A stretch of DNA of 56,490 nucleotides from Thermotogota bacterium ADurb.Bin062 (GCA_002071085.1 MWEM01000014.1:1-56490); one strand, 5' to 3'. Counted from the first letter of the stretch, positions 7,441 through 17,641 are shown. The notes: generated by a model not told the origin, from the letters alone. Made by a program: numbers and translations.

Positions 7441-8550
7441 CTATTTCTTTTCTTCTATCTCTTCGTAAGTGATGTGAAACAGGGTTTTAAGCTTTTCTTG
7501 AACCTCGTCGAGCGATTTTTGGCCAAAGTTCCGGATCTTGAGGAGTTCGGAAGGCGCTCGCGCCAGCAGATCCCCTATGGTATTGATTTTATCTCGTTTC
7601 AGGCAATTGTTCGACCGCACGGAGAGTTGGAGCTTCTCGATAGATAGGGAATGAACGTCTTCCACGATCTTTTCTTCAGGGGGCTCCGCCTTTTCCACGG
7701 GAGGGGGAACGATGGCTTCGATTTCATTTTCTTCTTCTTCGATGTCTTCGACGATGCTTTCGACCTTTTCATCGATCTCCTCTTCGACTTCATCCGCGAT
7801 TTGAGAGGTGTCCGGCGCGCTAAACAACGCGGTGTCGATACCCTCGACCTGCTCCAGATCGGATCCTATGATTTTGAAATGCTCTATCATAATATCGGAA
7901 GCCACACGCAGGGCTTCCGTCGGCTTGATATTGCGCTTCGTCCAGATCTCGAGGACTAGCTTGTCATAGTCGGTCTTCTTCAGTACCCGCACGTTCTCCT
8001 GACGGAAGTTAACGCGGACGACGGGGCTGAAGACGCCATCGATGGGAATCATTTGGATATCATCCGGTTTTTCTTGTTCGGAGATCGGGACGTAACCCTT
8101 GCCGATCTGCGCGTACATATAGACCTCAAAACGGGCGTTTTCGTTCAAGGTAGCGATATGGAGGTTAGGGTTCGTAATCGTGACGCCGGCCGGACAGAGG
8201 ACGTCTTTACCCGTTACGATACACGGACCGCTTTTCTTTATCGACAGCTCGATCTCTTCGTCCATTTTCAGCTCTTTCCGCAATTGGATTCGTTTGATAT
8301 TCAAGATGATTTCCAAGATATCTTCGGCAACGCCTTCGATAGAATCGTACTCGTGGAATTTATCCGGAAACTTGATCTTGGTGATCCCAAGCGCCATGAT
8401 CGAGGAGAGCAGAACCCTGCGCAAGGAGTTTCCCAAGGTCGTCGCATAGCCTTTTTCCAAGGGAGCGAGAATAAATCTGCCGTAAAAATAGTCCCCGTCT
8501 TCTTTCTGCTCCTCAACCACTAGCTTTTGAGGCATCACGTACTTCAACAT
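7441..8550 (-). CDS. rpoA: RNA polymerase alpha subunit with long acidic linker
   Basis: The N-terminal assembly domain (1-235) has TLGNSLRRVLLSS, and the C-terminal domain (about 301-369) has LSVRSNNCLKR with the DNA/UP-element-contacting Arg. Between them lies a strongly acidic, proline-containing linker (about 236-300, rich in EE, ED and PPP). It makes the protein 369 residues against the usual 310-330. It follows rpsD with an AGGAGGG site before ATG. The linker could change the reach or partner contacts of the alpha C-terminal domain. Confidence 0.97.
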   Translation of the reverse strand: MLKYVMPQKLVVEEQKEDGDYFYGRFILAPLEKGYATTLGNSLRRVLLSSIMALGITKIKFPDKFHEYDSIEGVAEDILEIILNIKRIQLRKELKMDEEIELSIKKSGPCIVTGKDVLCPAGVTITNPNLHIATLNENARFEVYMYAQIGKGYVPISEQEKPDDIQMIPIDGVFSPVVRVNFRQENVRVLKKTDYDKLVLEIWTKRNIKPTEALRVASDIMIEHFKIIGSDLEQVEGIDTALFSAPDTSQIADEVEEEIDEKVESIVEDIEEEENEIEAIVPPPVEKAEPPEEKIVEDVHSLSIEKLQLSVRSNNCLKRDKINTIGDLLARAPSELLKIRNFGQKSLDEVQEKLKTLFHITYEEIEEKK

Positions 8551-8623
8551 TCTCTTTTCCCTCCTGTTAAATGATGGTAAGAACGGAAAAAGAAAGGACG
8601 ATTCTTTTCCATCCCCGCCAGTT

Positions 8624-9256
8624 TTACTTCGAGTACAATTCCACTATGGATTGTACGTCTAACGGTAACTGGGTTTCTTCGAGGTTGGGAAGACGGAGTA
8701 AGGTTGCCTTAAACCCATCGAAGTCAATATCGAGCCAGCCGGGTGTCCCGCGGGTTTTCGCCGCTTCGATGGCGTTTTGGATCGGTTTGATGGATCTGCT
8801 CCTTTCGCTGAGCTCCACCACGTCGTTCACGCGCAAGAGAAAGGAAGGGATGTCCACTTTCTTCCCGTTAACCTTGAAATGCCCGTGGTTCACCAACTGT
8901 CGAGCTTGGTCTCTAGATACGGCGAAACCCATACGATAGACGACGTTGTCAAGCCTGGATTCCACAAGTTTGACCAAGATCTCCCCAGTGACACCTTTCC
9001 TCCTACGCGCTTCTTCAAAGTAATTGGCAAATTGACTTTCGAGAACGCCGTAGATTCTCTTCATCGATTGTTTCGCACGTAATTGCGCGCCGTATTGAGT
9101 CAATTTCTTCGGGTTGCTTTTTCCGTGTTGTCCGGGGATGTAGGGCCTTTTTTCAAAGGCGCACTTGGCTGTACTAAAACAGCGGTCCCCTTTCAGGTAT
9201 AGTTTTTTGCCTTCTCTTCTGCACAATCTGCAGACAGGGCCAGTATAGCGTGCCAT
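8624..9256 (-). CDS. rpsD: 30S ribosomal protein S4, zinc-binding form
   Basis: 210 residues. A zinc-type Cys set (C9, C12, C26, C32) precedes the S4 RNA-binding domain near [21 protein letters not shown]4 nucleates 16S rRNA folding and in many bacteria represses its own operon. A 73-bp gap to rpoA holds no other gene. ATG follows AAAGGAGG. Confidence 0.97.
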   Translation of the reverse strand: MARYTGPVCRLCRREGKKLYLKGDRCFSTAKCAFEKRPYIPGQHGKSNPKKLTQYGAQLRAKQSMKRIYGVLESQFANYFEEARRRKGVTGEILVKLVESRLDNVVYRMGFAVSRDQARQLVNHGHFKVNGKKVDIPSFLLRVNDVVELSERSRSIKPIQNAIEAAKTRGTPGWLDIDFDGFKATLLRLPNLEETQLPLDVQSIVELYSK

Positions 9257-9336
9257 TCAGCTTTCCTCCTTTAAGTCGATAGCGACTGCGCCTTTCATCG
9301 GGTTCCTATGGAAAATGGGGCGGGGCGTGCCCGTCC

Positions 9337-9729
9337 TTATTGTAAGCCTCTTCTTTTTTTCGGACGGCAACCGTTGTGGGGAACGGGGGTCGAATCCTTT
9401 ATCGTCCCGACTTCCAATCCCGCGGCTTGCAAGGTTCGAATGACCGCCTCTCGTCCGGGGCCAGGGCCCTTCACGATGACATCCACACGCTTCAGCCCAT
9501 ACTTCACCACTTCTTTACCGACTTGGTCGGCTGCCAGTTGGGCAGCGTAGGGCGTGCTCTTTTTCGAGCCGGAGTAACCCACCGTTCCCCCGCTGGACCA
9601 GGCCAAGGTGTTTCCGTAGGTGTCCGAAATAGTGACGATCGTATTGTTATAGGTCGACTGGATATGAACAACCCCTTTATCGACCGCTAGCTTTTTCTTC
9701 TTCTTCGTTTCAGGTTTTTTTTGCGCCAT
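9337..9729 (-). CDS. rpsK: 30S ribosomal protein S11
   Basis: 130 residues with a lysine-rich N-terminus and the family segments [16 protein letters not shown] and [20 protein letters not shown]. It lines the E-site/platform of the small subunit. It lies 14 bp after rpsM with AGGAGG before its ATG. Confidence 0.97.
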   Translation of the reverse strand: MAQKKPETKKKKKLAVDKGVVHIQSTYNNTIVTISDTYGNTLAWSSGGTVGYSGSKKSTPYAAQLAADQVGKEVVKYGLKRVDVIVKGPGPGREAVIRTLQAAGLEVGTIKDSTPVPHNGCRPKKRRGLQ

Positions 9730-9743
9730 CGCCGGACCTCCTC

Positions 9744-10118
9744 TTAAGCCTTGCTTTTTGCGCGACCGATTCCGGGCTTGTGCCCTTTCCTCGTTCTGGC
9801 ATTGGTTTTCGTTCGTTGACCGCGTACGGGTAGTCCCAAACGATGTCTGAACCCCCGATAGCTGCCTATCTCAATCAACCGTTTGATATCTTTTTGCAAC
9901 TCTTGTCGGAGTTCCCCTTCCACTTTGTAGTTCTCGTTGATATGTGTGGTAATCTTTCGGATTTCCTCTTCGGTCAGGTCCTTAACCCGCTTGTCTCGGT
10001 CCAAATGCACTTCCGCGATGATCTTTTCCGCCCGCGTCGGACCGATTCCGTACAGGTAACGCAAGGCCACAAATAGCTTCTTTTGGTTGGGTAGTTCTAC
10101 CCCTAACACACGCGCCAT
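9744..10118 (-). CDS. rpsM: 30S ribosomal protein S13
   Basis: 124 residues. It contains [33 protein letters not shown] and the basic tail [13 protein letters not shown] that reaches the decoding region. Order rpmJ-rpsM-rpsK-rpsD-rpoA-rplQ is the classic alpha operon. Good GGAGG site before the ATG. Confidence 0.97.
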   Translation of the reverse strand: MARVLGVELPNQKKLFVALRYLYGIGPTRAEKIIAEVHLDRDKRVKDLTEEEIRKITTHINENYKVEGELRQELQKDIKRLIEIGSYRGFRHRLGLPVRGQRTKTNARTRKGHKPGIGRAKSKA

Positions 10119-10142
10119 CTACAGATAACCTCCCTTTTTCCG

Positions 10143-10259
10143 TTAGCCTTGTTTCTGATTGTGCTTTCTGTTCCGCGAACAGATAATTTTGACGATGCCT
10201 TTTCTTCTGATGATTTTACAGAAATCGCATCTTGGCTTAACAGATGCTCTCACTTTCAT
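10143..10259 (-). CDS. rpmJ: 50S ribosomal protein L36
   Basis: A 38-residue gene found by direct reading: [20 protein letters not shown] at the start and a C-x2-C...C-x4-H zinc knuckle (CDFC, then CSRNRKH). It is the zinc-containing form of L36. It lies between infA and rpsM, as expected for the alpha operon. Confidence 0.96.
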   Translation of the reverse strand: MKVRASVKPRCDFCKIIRRKGIVKIICSRNRKHNQKQG

Positions 10260-10289
10260 GGTAAACACTCCTTTCGATTTTCCACTATC

Positions 10290-10517
10290 TCAGGCTTTTT
10301 TTCGATAGATAATTCTTCCTTTTGTGAGGTCGTAGATCGACAACTCCACGACCACCGTATCGCCCGGCACGAGCCGGATAAAGTTCTTTCTCATCTTCCC
10401 GGAGATGTGCGCCGTCACCAGATGGTTGTTGTCCAGAATCACTTTGAACACGGCGTTCGGTAGGGCTTCGGTGACCTTCCCTTCCGCTTTGATCACATCG
10501 TTTTTATCTTTTGCCAT
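10290..10517 (-). CDS. infA: Translation initiation factor IF-1
   Basis: 75-residue OB-fold protein that binds the A site during initiation. It contains [28 protein letters not shown] and [13 protein letters not shown]. The ATG at 10517 has GGAGGAAAGA upstream. A longer open frame runs to 10610, but the extra residues are not family-like. Confidence 0.97.
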   Translation of the reverse strand: MAKDKNDVIKAEGKVTEALPNAVFKVILDNNHLVTAHISGKMRKNFIRLVPGDTVVVELSIYDLTKGRIIYRKKA

Positions 10518-10573
10518 TCTTTCCTCCGACGGCTTGGTTACGCATACTGACCCCCCTAGACACGTTTTCCGCC

Positions 10574-11323
10574 TCAAAGGCGGGTTAGATTCCGGACACC
10601 ATTGCTGCATAAGGCCACAGTATCTTCAAAGTGAGCGGACAACGAGCGGTCCATCGTCACCGCTGTCCACCCGTTTCTGAGCAAGTCCGTTCGCCAGTCT
10701 CCCACAGACACCATAGGCTCGATCGCCAAGACCATACCTTCTCGCAAGATCGTACCGTTGGAGGGTTCTCCGAAGTTCGGTATCTGAGGGTCCTCGTGAA
10801 GGTTTTTACCGATCCCGTGTCCCACATAATCCCTGATCACGGAAAATCCGTGTCTTTCGACCCAGGCTTGTATCGCATGCGATACGGCCCCTAAAGGCTT
10901 CTTTGGCGTAACCTGCTCTATCGCTTTGTCTAGCGCTTGAAAGGTGATCTCCATCAGTTTCTTCGCCTCGAAAGAAACCTCTCCGATTGCGAAGGTCCTG
11001 GCGGCGTCGGCGTGATAGCCGTCTTTGAAGGCGCCAACGTCGATCGAAACGATGTCCCCTTCTTTTATCCGACGGTTCTTGGCCGGCATACCGTGCACGA
11101 CCTCTTCGTTCAAAGAAATGCAGGAGGCGTACGGATACCCGCGATACCCTTTAAACGACGGGGTAGCCTCCTGAGACCGTATGAACTCCTCTATCCAGAT
11201 GTCGATCTCTCGGGTGGTGACCCCCGGTCTCAATCGTTCGCCGGCCAGTTGTATCGCGAGGCCGACGATTCTTCCGGAAACCGCGATCTTCTCGATCTCT
11301 TCCGGGCGCTTCAAAATAATCAA
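10574..11323 (-). CDS. map: Methionine aminopeptidase type I
   Basis: 249 residues; removes the initiator methionine from new proteins. The five metal ligands are visible in [19 protein letters not shown] (two Asp), VGHGIG (His), AIEPMV (Glu) and AHFEDTV (Glu). Translation appears to start at a TTG that overlaps the adk stop codon, preceded by AAGGAAG. No nearby ATG fits the family N-terminus. Confidence 0.95.
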   Translation of the reverse strand: MIILKRPEEIEKIAVSGRIVGLAIQLAGERLRPGVTTREIDIWIEEFIRSQEATPSFKGYRGYPYASCISLNEEVVHGMPAKNRRIKEGDIVSIDVGAFKDGYHADAARTFAIGEVSFEAKKLMEITFQALDKAIEQVTPKKPLGAVSHAIQAWVERHGFSVIRDYVGHGIGKNLHEDPQIPNFGEPSNGTILREGMVLAIEPMVSVGDWRTDLLRNGWTAVTMDRSLSAHFEDTVALCSNGVRNLTRL

Positions 11324-12024
11324 ACTTCTTCTTCCTTTTTTCGCAAAGTGCTATCTCTTTCAAGAACCGTATTTACTACAACCTCTACGGTTTTGTCAAT
11401 AGTGGCGTCAGAATTTACTGTAACGATCAGGTACCTATTCCGATAATATTCGATTAATGGAAGGGTGTTCTCCCGATAGACCGTCATTCGTTTGCGGATG
11501 GTCTCTTCCCTATCATCTTCCCGCTGGATCAAGGCGACCGGGTGATCGTCGCACAGGCCCTCCTGCCGCGGTTTTAATCCGATCAGATTGTAGACTCTCC
11601 CGCATTGGGGGCAGATCCTTCGATTGGACAAACGCCGGACCAACGCGTTTTCTTCTATTTCCATCACAAAGACGAAATCCAGGCGCTTATGGCTTTCGGC
11701 CAGGATTTCGTCCAAGGCTTTCCCTTGGGCGATCGTTCTCGGGAAGCCGTCTAAAATGAATCCCTTGCGACAATCGGCCCTCTGGAGACGGTCTTTGACG
11801 AGTTCTCTCATAATCTCGTCGTTTACGAGCAGCCCCTGCTCCATCACCGCTTTAACACGGGTCCCCAAGTCCGTAGACGACGCCACAGACTCTCGGAGCA
11901 TATCGCCGGTGGAGATATGCGGTATCCTCAAATAGGCGCCTAATCGGGAGGCCGCCGTTCCTTTGCCGGAACCGGGGGCCCCCAAAAAGATCGTATGATA
12001 GGTGAGTTTCTGGCGGTTGGGCAT
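11320..12024 (-). CDS. adk: Adenylate kinase, zinc-lid form
   Basis: 234 residues; interconverts ATP + AMP and 2 ADP. P-loop GAPGSGKGT (15-23), AMP site ISTGDMLRE, DGFPRT near 92, and a Cys-type LID (C138, C141, C158 plus a nearby Asp) that would hold zinc. The ATG lies one base after the secY stop, so translation is coupled. The C-terminus ends in a charged KKEEEV tail. Confidence 0.96.
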   Translation of the reverse strand: MPNRQKLTYHTIFLGAPGSGKGTAASRLGAYLRIPHISTGDMLRESVASSTDLGTRVKAVMEQGLLVNDEIMRELVKDRLQRADCRKGFILDGFPRTIAQGKALDEILAESHKRLDFVFVMEIEENALVRRLSNRRICPQCGRVYNLIGLKPRQEGLCDDHPVALIQREDDREETIRKRMTVYRENTLPLIEYYRNRYLIVTVNSDATIDKTVEVVVNTVLERDSTLRKKEEEV

Positions 12025-12025
12025 C

Positions 12026-13315
12026 CTACGCTCTACCTTTGAGTCGGCCTTTCTTCATGAACCCCTCGTAGTTCCTCATGATCATATGCGCTTCCATCTG
12101 CTGCAAGATGTCCAGCGCGACTCCTACGGCGATGAGGGCGGAGGTTCCGCCGATCCAGATATTCACGCCGAGCGTCGAGGAGAGCAGGTAGGGCACGAGC
12201 GCCATGATGACTAAAAAGACCGCCCCGATGAAGGTCATCCGGTTGAGGATGCGGGTAAAATACTTCTCCGTCGGCGCGCCCGGGCGTATACCCGGAACGA
12301 ACCCTCCGTACTTTTTGATGTTCTCGGACACATCGTGGACATCGAAGGTCGCCATGCTGTAGAAGTAGGTGAAGAACAGAATGAGAATCGCATAGATCGG
12401 GAGATACAGATACCCATTGGTGCCGAGCCATCTTTTCACGACTTCAGAGCCGGACAGCTGGGCGATGGCCGAGGGGATGACCATAATCGCCTGTCCGAAG
12501 ATGATCGGGATAACCCCCGCTTGGTTGACTTTGATCGGGATGTACGTCGTCTGACCACCGTACACCTTTCTTCCGGTCACGCGCCGCGCGTACTGAACGG
12601 TGACCCTCCGCTCCCCGAGCTGGGTATAGATGATAGCGATGATGATGGCGGCGATCACGGCGAGGAGGATAATCCACTCCATAATCCCCATCTGCCCAAT
12701 GAGCGCTTGACCGACGTAGCTCGGGTATCGAGAGACGATACCGGCGAAGATCAGAACGGAGATTCCGTTGCCGATGCCTTTCTCGGTGATCCGTTCACCC
12801 AACCAGATGGCAAACATCGTCCCGGCCACAATCGTCAACGTGGACACGAACATAAAAAAGAAGGGAGAGATGCCCTCCACGATCAGCGCCGGATTCCGAG
12901 AGATCGACACACTCAATATGAACCCCTGAAGGAACCCCAAGAAGAGCGTCAGATAGCGCGTGTATTTCTCAAGCTTTTTCTTGCCCTCTTCCCCTTCTTT
13001 CGAGAGCTCTTTCAAAGAGGGGATGATGCTCATAAACAGCTGCAAGATGATGGAGGCGTTGATATACGGCGTCACGCTCATCATCAGTATGGAAAACCGT
13101 TCGACGGCTCCGCCGGCAAAAACGTCATAGAAACTAAACAAGCCGCCGGCCGCGCCCGATTGAAACCCTTGAAACACATTTGCCCATTCGGACAGGTTAA
13201 TACCCGGAATGGGGATATAGATCCCCAAGCGGTAAACGATCAGCATCAGCAAAGTGAAGATGATGCGGTCCCTTAATTCAGGAATGCGAAACGCGTTTCT
13301 AAAGGCTCTCCACAT
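12026..13315 (-). CDS. secY: Protein translocase subunit SecY
   Basis: 429-residue, ten-helix channel of the Sec translocon. Family segments include YRLGIYIPIPG near residue 26, EKGIGNGIS near 180, VKVNQAGVIPIIF near 262 and the C-terminal FIGAVFLV region. It starts directly after the rplO stop, with GAGGTGAT as ribosome binding site, in the standard spc-operon order rplO-secY-adk-map. Confidence 0.97.
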   Translation of the reverse strand: MWRAFRNAFRIPELRDRIIFTLLMLIVYRLGIYIPIPGINLSEWANVFQGFQSGAAGGLFSFYDVFAGGAVERFSILMMSVTPYINASIILQLFMSIIPSLKELSKEGEEGKKKLEKYTRYLTLFLGFLQGFILSVSISRNPALIVEGISPFFFMFVSTLTIVAGTMFAIWLGERITEKGIGNGISVLIFAGIVSRYPSYVGQALIGQMGIMEWIILLAVIAAIIIAIIYTQLGERRVTVQYARRVTGRKVYGGQTTYIPIKVNQAGVIPIIFGQAIMVIPSAIAQLSGSEVVKRWLGTNGYLYLPIYAILILFFTYFYSMATFDVHDVSENIKKYGGFVPGIRPGAPTEKYFTRILNRMTFIGAVFLVIMALVPYLLSSTLGVNIWIGGTSALIAVGVALDILQQMEAHMIMRNYEGFMKKGRLKGRA

Positions 13316-13768
13316 TTATATCACCTCGGCGGATCCGCCGGCAGCCACGATCTTTTCCTTCGCGCTTGCGCTGAACTGACTCGCTTTAACCGTCAAGGCT
13401 TTGCTGAGCTGACCTACGCCGAGGATTTTGATTCCGTCTTTGACCTTATGGATCAATCCTTTTTCGAGCAACGTTTTAGGAGTCACTTCCTCGTTCGCTT
13501 GAAAACGGGTGTCCAAGTCTTCGAGATTAACGATGACGTATTCCTTTTTGGTAAAGTTCTTGAACCCGCGCTTCGGGGATCTCATAAAAAGCGGGGTCTG
13601 TCCGCCCTCGAATCCGGCGCCGATCTTGCCCCTCCCGGAGCGTGAGCCTTGACCTTTGTGCCCTCTCGTCGATGTCTTTCCCATTCCAGATCCGGGGCCG
13701 CGACCTACCCGCCGGCGCTTTTTCATCGAGCCGGGAGTGGGGGTCAAATCTTCTATCTTAAGGGTCAT
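13316..13768 (-). CDS. rplO: 50S ribosomal protein L15
   Basis: 150 residues. The Gly/Lys/Arg-rich N-terminal segment [20 protein letters not shown] and [17 protein letters not shown] identify it. It binds 23S rRNA late in 50S assembly. It overlaps rpmD by an ATGA. Confidence 0.97.
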   Translation of the reverse strand: MTLKIEDLTPTPGSMKKRRRVGRGPGSGMGKTSTRGHKGQGSRSGRGKIGAGFEGGQTPLFMRSPKRGFKNFTKKEYVIVNLEDLDTRFQANEEVTPKTLLEKGLIHKVKDGIKILGVGQLSKALTVKASQFSASAKEKIVAAGGSAEVI

Positions 13769-13998
13769 TCTATTTCCTCCTCTCTGGACGATAGGTTTTC
13801 GGAAAGCCGTTCTTCGAATTCGACGGCTTCCACCTTCACGAGGTGCCGCACGGTGTTCGCCATTCCCATAATGGCGTCATTCTTGACGTGGATGACCGAA
13901 TCGTTCATCTTCCGTAAACCCAGCGAGCGAACGGTCAACTTCTGGTTCTTGGCGTACCCGATCGGACTTTTAATCAAAGTAATCTTCACGTGTTCCAT
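13765..13998 (-). CDS. rpmD: 50S ribosomal protein L30
   Basis: 77 residues against about 60 for the family. The core ([15 protein letters not shown]... to [11 protein letters not shown]) is normal, followed by about 15 extra, highly acidic residues ending in REEEIE. Its stop overlaps the rplO start. Confidence 0.95.
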   Translation of the reverse strand: MEHVKITLIKSPIGYAKNQKLTVRSLGLRKMNDSVIHVKNDAIMGMANTVRHLVKVEAVEFEERLSENLSSREEEIE

Positions 13999-14004
13999 TT
14001 TGAA

Positions 14005-14547
14005 TCACCCCTTGTTGCCGGCGCCGTGGAAGACTTCCCTCAGAGTCAAGTCTCTCTTGCTCGCGATCTGAGAGGGGGACCGGAGGGATTTCAAACCTTC
14101 GAAGGTGGCTTTGATGACGTTGACCGGGGCGGTCGAGCCCAAGTTTTTCGTCAGGATATTTTTGACGCCCGCCAGTTCAACGACCGCTCGAACGGCGTTC
14201 GAAGCTACGATACCCGTTCCGGGAGCCGCCGGTTTCAGCATGATTTTCGCCGAACAAAACTTTACCATCACCTCGTGAGGAATCGTTCCTTTGACGATCG
14301 ACACCTGAACCATGTTCTTCTTCGCTTCGGCGATGGCCTTTCGGATGGACTCCGGCACTTCTCGGGCGGATCCGATCCCGATTCCGACCTTGCCGTTTTT
14401 GTCTCCGACAACGGCCAAAACCCGAAAATGCAAGTTCTTTCCGCCGGCTACGACCTTGGTCGTCCGTCGGATTTCCACGACACGTTCTTCGAGTTCGAAC
14501 TCCTCTTTCTGGAACGTGTCTTTCAGTTCTTCCTGCCGCACTCTCAT
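14005..14547 (-). CDS. rpsE: 30S ribosomal protein S5
   Basis: 180 residues with [20 protein letters not shown] and [21 protein letters not shown] family segments, and the fidelity-linked region at [22 protein letters not shown] lies directly against the ATG, so a GTG six bases downstream is an alternative start. Confidence 0.96.
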   Translation of the reverse strand: MRVRQEELKDTFQKEEFELEERVVEIRRTTKVVAGGKNLHFRVLAVVGDKNGKVGIGIGSAREVPESIRKAIAEAKKNMVQVSIVKGTIPHEVMVKFCSAKIMLKPAAPGTGIVASNAVRAVVELAGVKNILTKNLGSTAPVNVIKATFEGLKSLRSPSQIASKRDLTLREVFHGAGNKG

Positions 14548-14555
14548 CCCTCCTG

Positions 14556-14930
14556 CTAAAACTTAAGCCCCGCCGCGCGGGCGCCGTCTGCCAGTTCCTT
14601 GATCCGACCGTGGTATCGGTATCCGCCTCGGTCGAAGGTGACTTCCGCGATACCCTTTTCCAACGCTTTTTCAGCGATCTTTTTCCCTACGATTTTGGCC
14701 GCTTCCTTGTTCCAAGTTTTTTTCACTTCACCCGAAACTAGGATTTCCCGTGAAGAGGCAGACAGGAGCGTCACACCTTGGGTGTCGTCGATCAACTGCA
14801 CGTAAATGTGCTTTTCGCTCCGAAAAACTGCCATTCTGGGTTTCGAGCCCGTTCCATTTATTTTTTTTCGAACGCGGATATGCCGCCTTTTGCGCATCAC
14901 GCGTCGATCAGTCTTCGTCAACACAACCAC
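14556..14930 (-). CDS. rplR: 50S ribosomal protein L18
   Basis: 124-residue 5S rRNA-binding protein with [18 protein letters not shown] and [20 protein letters not shown]. It starts at GTG 14930. A second in-frame GTG at 14924 is better spaced from GGGAGG, so the true N-terminus may be two residues shorter. Confidence 0.96.
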
Positions 14931-14948
14931 AACCTCCCTTCATCGTCC

Positions 14949-15533
14949 CTAAACCTTCTTACCGACTTTAACGACAACCGTTTCGTCGGAGTATCGAATC
15001 CCTTTCCCACCATAGACCATCGGCTCTCTCCACTTGCGTATGTTCGCGGCGACCTGTCCGACCTGTTCCTTGTCGGCCCCCTTGACGATGATTTTGTTCG
15101 GGGCCGGCACACTAAAGGTGATACCGTCGGGCGGCACGACGACGACTGAGTGCGAATAGCCCAAGTCCATTTCCAGGTTCTTTCCTTTCATCGCAGCTTT
15201 GTACCCGACGCCGACGACGTGCAGCTCCTTCTGAAACCCTTCCGTGACGCCGAGGACCATATTGCGGATGAGAGCGAAAAACGTCCCGGTCATCGCCCGG
15301 TAGTTTTTGGATTCGGCAGGTCTTTTCATCATCTCCAGATCGGGATGCACCGTGATCTTCCCTCCTTCGACCTTCACGCTCACAAACGGGTGCAGGCTTT
15401 GAGAGAGCGTACCGTGGGGGCCTGTGACGGTCAAGGCGCGGCCTTCGAGGCTGACTTTGACGTTGGCGGGCACGGTAATCGGTTTGCGGGCGAGTCGAGA
15501 TAAAACGTGCAACTTCTCTTTATCTAAAGCCAT
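14949..15533 (-). CDS. rplF: 50S ribosomal protein L6
   Basis: 194 residues: two repeated beta domains with KPITVPANVKVSLEGRALTV and GVGYKAAMKGKNLEMDLGYS, ending in GKGIRYSDETVVVKVGKKV. The N-terminus (MALDKEKLHVLSRLARKPI) is about eight residues longer than usual, but GGAGGAGTACC before the ATG supports it. Confidence 0.96.
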   Translation of the reverse strand: MALDKEKLHVLSRLARKPITVPANVKVSLEGRALTVTGPHGTLSQSLHPFVSVKVEGGKITVHPDLEMMKRPAESKNYRAMTGTFFALIRNMVLGVTEGFQKELHVVGVGYKAAMKGKNLEMDLGYSHSVVVVPPDGITFSVPAPNKIIVKGADKEQVGQVAANIRKWREPMVYGGKGIRYSDETVVVKVGKKV

Positions 15534-15552
15534 GGTACTCCTCCTATCTCCT

Positions 15553-15957
15553 CTACCAGACGTAGGCGATGACTTCGCCGCCGACTCCCAGTCTTCTTGC
15601 TTCCTTATCGGTTATAACTCCTTTGGAGGTTGTGATGATGGCGATCCCGAGACCGCCTTTCACAGGAAGGATCTTGTCGTGAGACAAGTAGATGCGTCTC
15701 CCGTTCTTAGAGACTTTTACCACCCCGTTCAGCACCTTCTCCCTCTTTCTACGGCTTCCCTTGTACCGCAAAATAATGCGGATAATTCCCTGCTTGCCGT
15801 CTTCCATGTATTTATAGTCATGGATGTAGCCTTCTCTCTTTAGGACTTCGCAGATCGCCTTTTTCAGGTTGGAAGCCGGGATGTCAACCGTCTCTTTCAA
15901 CACTGAATTCGCGTTACGCAGTCTTGTTAACATATCAGCGATAGGGTCACTCCACAC
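15553..15957 (-). CDS. rpsH: 30S ribosomal protein S8
   Basis: 134 residues, starting [20 protein letters not shown] at 15957, preceded by GGAGGAGCAGGCT, restores the family length. The open frame runs on through rpsN DNA to 16083, but that part is not S8. The C-terminal [20 protein letters not shown] is diagnostic. Confidence 0.96.
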   Translation of the reverse strand: MWSDPIADMLTRLRNANSVLKETVDIPASNLKKAICEVLKREGYIHDYKYMEDGKQGIIRIILRYKGSRRKREKVLNGVVKVSKNGRRIYLSHDKILPVKGGLGIAIITTSKGVITDKEARRLGVGGEVIAYVW

Positions 15958-15974
15958 AGCCTGCTCCTCCTTTC

Positions 15975-16160
15975 TTACCAGCTGGATTTCTTGACGCCCG
16001 GAAGTTTGCCTTCCAACGCCATCTTTCTCAAGCAGCATCTGCAAATCCCAAAGTCCCGGTATACCGAGTGGGGTCTCCCACAAATCTTACACCGAGAATA
16101 CTCTCTGACCTTATACTTCTTGGGACGAGACCAGCGTGCAACCATCGATTTCTTTGCCAT
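15975..16160 (-). CDS. rpsZ: 30S ribosomal protein S14, zinc form
   Basis: 61 residues, the short type Z S14. Two CxxC pairs (CKIC and CRCC) hold zinc, and the tail [13 protein letters not shown] is typical. It lies between rplE and rpsH as usual. Confidence 0.97.
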   Translation of the reverse strand: MAKKSMVARWSRPKKYKVREYSRCKICGRPHSVYRDFGICRCCLRKMALEGKLPGVKKSSW

Positions 16161-16175
16161 CTTTACCCTCCATCC

Positions 16176-16916
16176 TCAGCCTTTTTTGAACGGCAGGCCA
16201 AGAGAACTCAACAGCGCTTTGGATTCCTCGTTGTTCTTCGCGCTGGTTACGATGATGATATCCATTCCCTGTATCCGCTTCACTTTTTCCGCGCGTATCT
16301 CCGGAAAGATGATCTGTTCCGATAGTCCGAAGGAGTAGTTTCCCTTACCGTCAAAGGAGTTCGGGTTGAGGCCTCTGAAGTCTCGCACCTTCGGCAAGAC
16401 GATGTTGAACAGTTTGAACAGGAAGTTTTCCATGTTTTTCCCGCGCAGAGTGACCTTTATCCCGACGGGCATTCCCTTCCGTATTTTGAAGTTGGAAATC
16501 GCCCGTTTCGCTTTCGTAATCACCGGTTTTTGGCCCGTAATCAACATCAGCTCTTCCGAATGGTTCACGAACAGGTCTCGGTTTCGCGTTCCCTCTCCCA
16601 CCCCCATGTTCACGACTACCTTCATCACTTTCGGGACTTGGAGCGGGTTTTTGTAATGGAACTTTTTCATCAGTTCTGGAACGGTCACCGACCGATAGCG
16701 CTCTTTCAAAGGGCTGACAAAGGCGACGTCAGGTCCCGGGCTCGGGTGTTTTGTATCCGCCGTTTCTTTCTTCTCTTTCTGTTTTTTTGCGCCTTGCGTT
16801 CCGGTTGCGGCCGGGGTGGTTTCGCCCTGCGCTTTAGGTTGCTTCTCGACCTTTTCTTTCTTTTCTCCCATAGGGAACTTGATAATAGAAAGTCCTTTCA
16901 GGGACCTTCCTACCAA
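16176..16916 (-). CDS. rplE: 50S ribosomal protein L5 with N-terminal extension
   Basis: The L5 core begins near residue 68 ([18 protein letters not shown]) and has [10 protein letters not shown] and [16 protein letters not shown] segments. In front of it are about 65 extra residues of Lys/Glu/Gln/Thr/Pro-rich, probably disordered sequence. The start is a TTG at 16916, chosen because GGAGGT lies five bases upstream. An ATG at 16871 has no ribosome binding site. Total 246 residues against about 180 in the family. The extension may be an rRNA-binding tail. Confidence 0.93.
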   Translation of the reverse strand: MVGRSLKGLSIIKFPMGEKKEKVEKQPKAQGETTPAATGTQGAKKQKEKKETADTKHPSPGPDVAFVSPLKERYRSVTVPELMKKFHYKNPLQVPKVMKVVVNMGVGEGTRNRDLFVNHSEELMLITGQKPVITKAKRAISNFKIRKGMPVGIKVTLRGKNMENFLFKLFNIVLPKVRDFRGLNPNSFDGKGNYSFGLSEQIIFPEIRAEKVKRIQGMDIIIVTSAKNNEESKALLSSLGLPFKKG

Positions 16917-16928
16917 GCGCCACCTCCT

Positions 16929-17261
16929 TTATTTTCTATCGATCATTTCCCCGCATCGTTTACAGACACGGGCTTTCGTGCCGTCTTCGAGGGCCTTCCA
17001 TCCAACCCGAGTCTGCTTGTCACAGCTAGGGCAAATCAGTTGAACTTTAGACACGGCAATCGGGATATTTTTATCGATGATCCCGCCGCTTTTATCCTGT
17101 TGCTTTGGTTTCTGATGCTTCTTGACCGTATTCACCTTATCGACGATGACGGTCGCATCCTTCGGGATCACGGAGATGACCTTTCCCTTCTTTTTCCGGT
17201 CGCGGCCAGCTATGACGAGCACGAGGTCATCCTTCCGAATGTGAAAGTTGTATTTTTTCAT
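16929..17261 (-). CDS. rplX: 50S ribosomal protein L24
   Basis: 110 residues: KOW motif DDLVLVIAGRDRKKKGKV near the N-terminus and a C-terminal zinc-ribbon-like segment with CPSC and CKRC. ATG 17261 is better spaced from GGGGGA than the ATG at 17267. Confidence 0.95.
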   Translation of the reverse strand: MKKYNFHIRKDDLVLVIAGRDRKKKGKVISVIPKDATVIVDKVNTVKKHQKPKQQDKSGGIIDKNIPIAVSKVQLICPSCDKQTRVGWKALEDGTKARVCKRCGEMIDRK

Positions 17262-17272
17262 TCTCATTCCCC

Positions 17273-17641
17273 CTACAACACTTCCGGCGCCAGGGAGACG
17301 ATTTTCATAAAGCCTTTTTCGCGCAGCTCCCGAGCCACTGGTCCAAAAATTCGGGTCCCTTTCGGAACGTTCTGCTTATCGACGATGACCGCCGCGTTGT
17401 CGTCAAATCGGATGTACGTGCCTTCCGGGCGTCTGATCTCTTTGTGCGTACGGACAACGACGGCGCGGACGACCTCTCCTTTTTTAATGTCGGTATGCGG
17501 GAGGGCTTCCTTGACCGTGCCGATGACGATATCACCGATAGAGCCGTTGGCGCGGTTTGAACCGCCCATAACTCGGATGACCAGGATTTTTTTAGCGCCG
17601 GAATTATCGGCCACCGTCAACACTGATTCTTGTTGAATCAT
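17273..17641 (-). CDS. rplN: 50S ribosomal protein L14
   Basis: 122 residues: [20 protein letters not shown] and [20 protein letters not shown]. It contacts 16S rRNA across the subunit interface. The ATG overlaps the rpsQ stop, with GGAGGTG upstream. Confidence 0.97.
   Translation of the reverse strand: MIQQESVLTVADNSGAKKILVIRVMGGSNRANGSIGDIVIGTVKEALPHTDIKKGEVVRAVVVRTHKEIRRPEGTYIRFDDNAAVIVDKQNVPKGTRIFGPVARELREKGFMKIVSLAPEVL

Noticed and set aside
12335..13276. 313-residue plus-strand frame opposite secY
   Set aside because: Asp/His/Arg-rich antisense shadow of a membrane protein gene.
16530..17636. 368-residue plus-strand frame opposite rplE, rplX and rplN
   Set aside because: It covers three well-supported ribosomal genes in antisense and has no coherent domain.
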